Assembly: GCA_963638105.1 (NCBI GenBank)
Contig: CAVHPP010000012.1
Coordinates: 1 to 60,580, forward strand
Source of the DNA: CAG-217 sp963638105
GTDB taxonomy: Bacteria > Bacillota > Clostridia > Oscillospirales > Acutalibacteraceae
Length of the DNA stretch: 60,580 nt
Direction of reading: 5' to 3'
The position numbers and the translations under genes are program-made. Each line of letters opens with the position of its first letter. Within the stretch, counting starts at the first letter, position 1. Positions 59,639 to 60,580 of this stretch are shown piece after piece. The notes under the pieces are model-generated. The model ran no database searches, had not been told where the DNA came from, and was given only the letters and a program-made list of their open reading frames with translations.

Positions 59639-60339
59639 TACCAAGCCACCTCGCTAACTGCCTTCGGTTGGGCATTGACGGTAATATCTCGGATTTTGCC
59701 GTTTTTCACTCGAATGACTTTGTCCGCAGCCTCAGCCAGTGCGGCGTTATGGGTAACGATAATCACCGTCTTTTCCTGGCGGCGGCTGAGATTTTGCAAT
59801 AGGGTCAGGATCTGCACACCGGTCTCACTGTCCAGGGCGCCGGTTGGCTCGTCGCAAAGGAGCATTTTCGGGTTCTTGCTGACGGCTCTGGCAATGGATA
59901 CCCGCTGCTGCTCGCCGCCGCTGAGCTGGGAGGGGAACTGGTACTTGTGGTCCAGCAGACCTACCTGTTCCAGCGCCTGTGCAGCCGGGGTGGCGCCGGG
60001 GCAAATATCCCGCACCAGTTCCACATTCTCCAGTGCTGTCAGGGTAGGGATCAGGTTGTAAAATTGGAACACAAAGCCCACATCCGTGGCTCTGTACTTG
60101 GTGAGCGCGGCGGCGTTCATATCCGTTATCGCCTTGCCGTCCACTAAAATGGCGCCTTTGGTGGCGCTTTCCATACCGCCCAGCAGGTTCAGCAGGGTGG
60201 ACTTGCCTGCACCGCTGGGCCCCAGGATCACAACGAACTCGCCCTTTTCGATGGAAAAGCTCACATCGTCCAGCGCATTTAGAATATGTACGCCGGTGAA
60301 ATACTGTTTGGTCACATTTTGAAATTCAATCAGTGCCAT
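59638..60339 (-). CDS. ABC transporter ATP-binding protein, MacB/LolD type
   Basis: A 233-residue ATPase: Walker A GPSGAGKS, Q-loop in VGFVFQFYNLIPTLTALENVE, signature LSGGEQQRVSIARA, Walker B LLCDEPTGALD, switch His in VIIVTHNAALAEAAD. The FQFYNL and EPTGALD sequences place it with MacB/LolD/BceA-type ATPases that pair with FtsX permeases. AAGGAGGGACAACA precedes the ATG. It is the first gene of the minus-strand unit, downstream of two GTTAG-N6-CTAAC sites. Confidence 0.94.
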   Translation of the reverse strand: MALIEFQNVTKQYFTGVHILNALDDVSFSIEKGEFVVILGPSGAGKSTLLNLLGGMESATKGAILVDGKAITDMNAAALTKYRATDVGFVFQFYNLIPTLTALENVELVRDICPGATPAAQALEQVGLLDHKYQFPSQLSGGEQQRVSIARAVSKNPKMLLCDEPTGALDSETGVQILTLLQNLSRRQEKTVIIVTHNAALAEAADKVIRVKNGKIRDITVNAQPKAVSEVAW

Positions 60340-60358
60340 TGTTGTCCCTCCTTAATCA

Positions 60359-60374
60359 GTTAGCGCCAGCTAAC
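60359..60374. promoter_or_regulatory. GTTAG-N6-CTAAC palindrome, proximal to the ABC operon start
   Basis: GTTAGC-GCCA-GCTAAC, a perfect palindrome six bases upstream of the ABC ATPase ribosome binding site. Confidence 0.75.
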
Positions 60375-60403
60375 CATTTGCCTTTAAAAAAGCAGCGGAA
60401 ACA

Positions 60404-60419
60404 GTTAGTAACCGCTAAC
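60404..60419. promoter_or_regulatory. GTTAG-N6-CTAAC palindrome at the ABC operon transcription start
   Basis: GTTAG (60404-60408), six bases, CTAAC (60415-60419); 45 bp from the proximal site. It would cover about +1 to +16 of the transcript, a typical repressor position. Confidence 0.78.
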
Positions 60420-60426
60420 CGATTAG

Positions 60427-60455
60427 ATTTTACCATAGGCTTTTACAGCTGTCAA
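60427..60455 (-). promoter_or_regulatory. Predicted promoter of the ABC transporter operon
   Basis: On the minus strand TTGACA (60455-60450), 17 bp, TAAAAT (60432-60427). The remaining bases to 60580 hold no gene I can support. Confidence 0.78.
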
Positions 60456-60580
60456 TAGAAAGGGGACAAAAAATGAAAAGATACAATAAAAGAAAATCGC
60501 CGTGTAGCAAATGAATCCCGGATTAAATGCTCATGTACGGTAAGGAAGCAAGCAACCGAAAACAAGAGATAGACCGCCAG

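Noticed and set aside
60473..60514. Thirteen-codon plus-strand frame after AAGGGGA at the right edge
   Set aside because: Too short and AT-rich to support as a gene, although the ribosome binding site is reasonable.
1..60580. CRISPR array, insertion sequence, phage or defence island
   Set aside because: No regularly spaced repeats, transposase, integrase, Cas or known defence protein was seen on either strand.

Overview
The window looks like a draft or metagenome-assembled scaffold (two 10-N gaps) from an anaerobic, endospore-forming Clostridia member, probably a gut Oscillospirales/Ruminococcaceae-type lineage. The evidence is a complete spoIIIAA-AH operon, spoIIID, spoIIR, the SCIFF peptide with its radical SAM maturase, a DUF3793 protein, an S-box metK leader, the heterodimeric AddAB nuclease and moderately GC-rich coding sequence. 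The taxon is inferred from gene content only.

Layout. 1-3.8 kb: tRNA-Leu(CAG), a six-TM unknown, an Orn/Lys/Arg-type decarboxylase, then the SCIFF precursor and its maturase. 3.8-8.8 kb: a Gfo/Idh/MocA oxidoreductase diverging from a two-gene ABC exporter with one degenerate and one canonical ATP site. 8.9-18.3 kb: an epimerase-like protein with a C-terminal zinc ribbon, riboswitch-controlled metK, proC, spoIIID, a small membrane protein, a long PRPP synthetase-like enzyme and a GtrA/YfhO-type membrane protein. 18.4-32.9 kb: the spoIIIA operon followed by the conserved Asp23-nusB-xseA-xseB-ispA-dxs-tlyA-nadK-argR-recN block, with a Kae1/TsaD paralog between nusB and xseA. 33-51.6 kb: tyrS, then a very compact run of eleven genes from ligA to addA (ligA, unknown membrane protein, murD, two M42 peptidases, GNAT, methionine gamma-lyase family, DUF2461, phosphohexomutase, addB, addA). 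51.6-53.5 kb: rpmE, yigZ, spoIIR and two tandem tRNA-Leu genes (TAA, CAA). 53.5-56.0 kb: an AT-rich accessory patch with two unrecognised genes bordered by a short repeat, an isolated promoter/terminator unit on the minus strand, an internally deleted gene and a small membrane protein. 56.0-60.4 kb: flavodoxin, DUF3793 and a MacB/FtsX-type ABC transporter, all on the minus strand.

The strongest new observation is a shared palindrome, GTTAG-N6-CTAAC. It occurs at the predicted transcription start of the ABC transporter, again just before its ribosome binding site, and again just before the ribosome binding site of DUF3793-flavodoxin. This suggests a small co-regulated system, possibly metal- or redox-responsive, whose regulator lies outside the window. 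Promoters below were located by eye as -35/-10 pairs, nearly all with 17-bp spacing. They are predictions.
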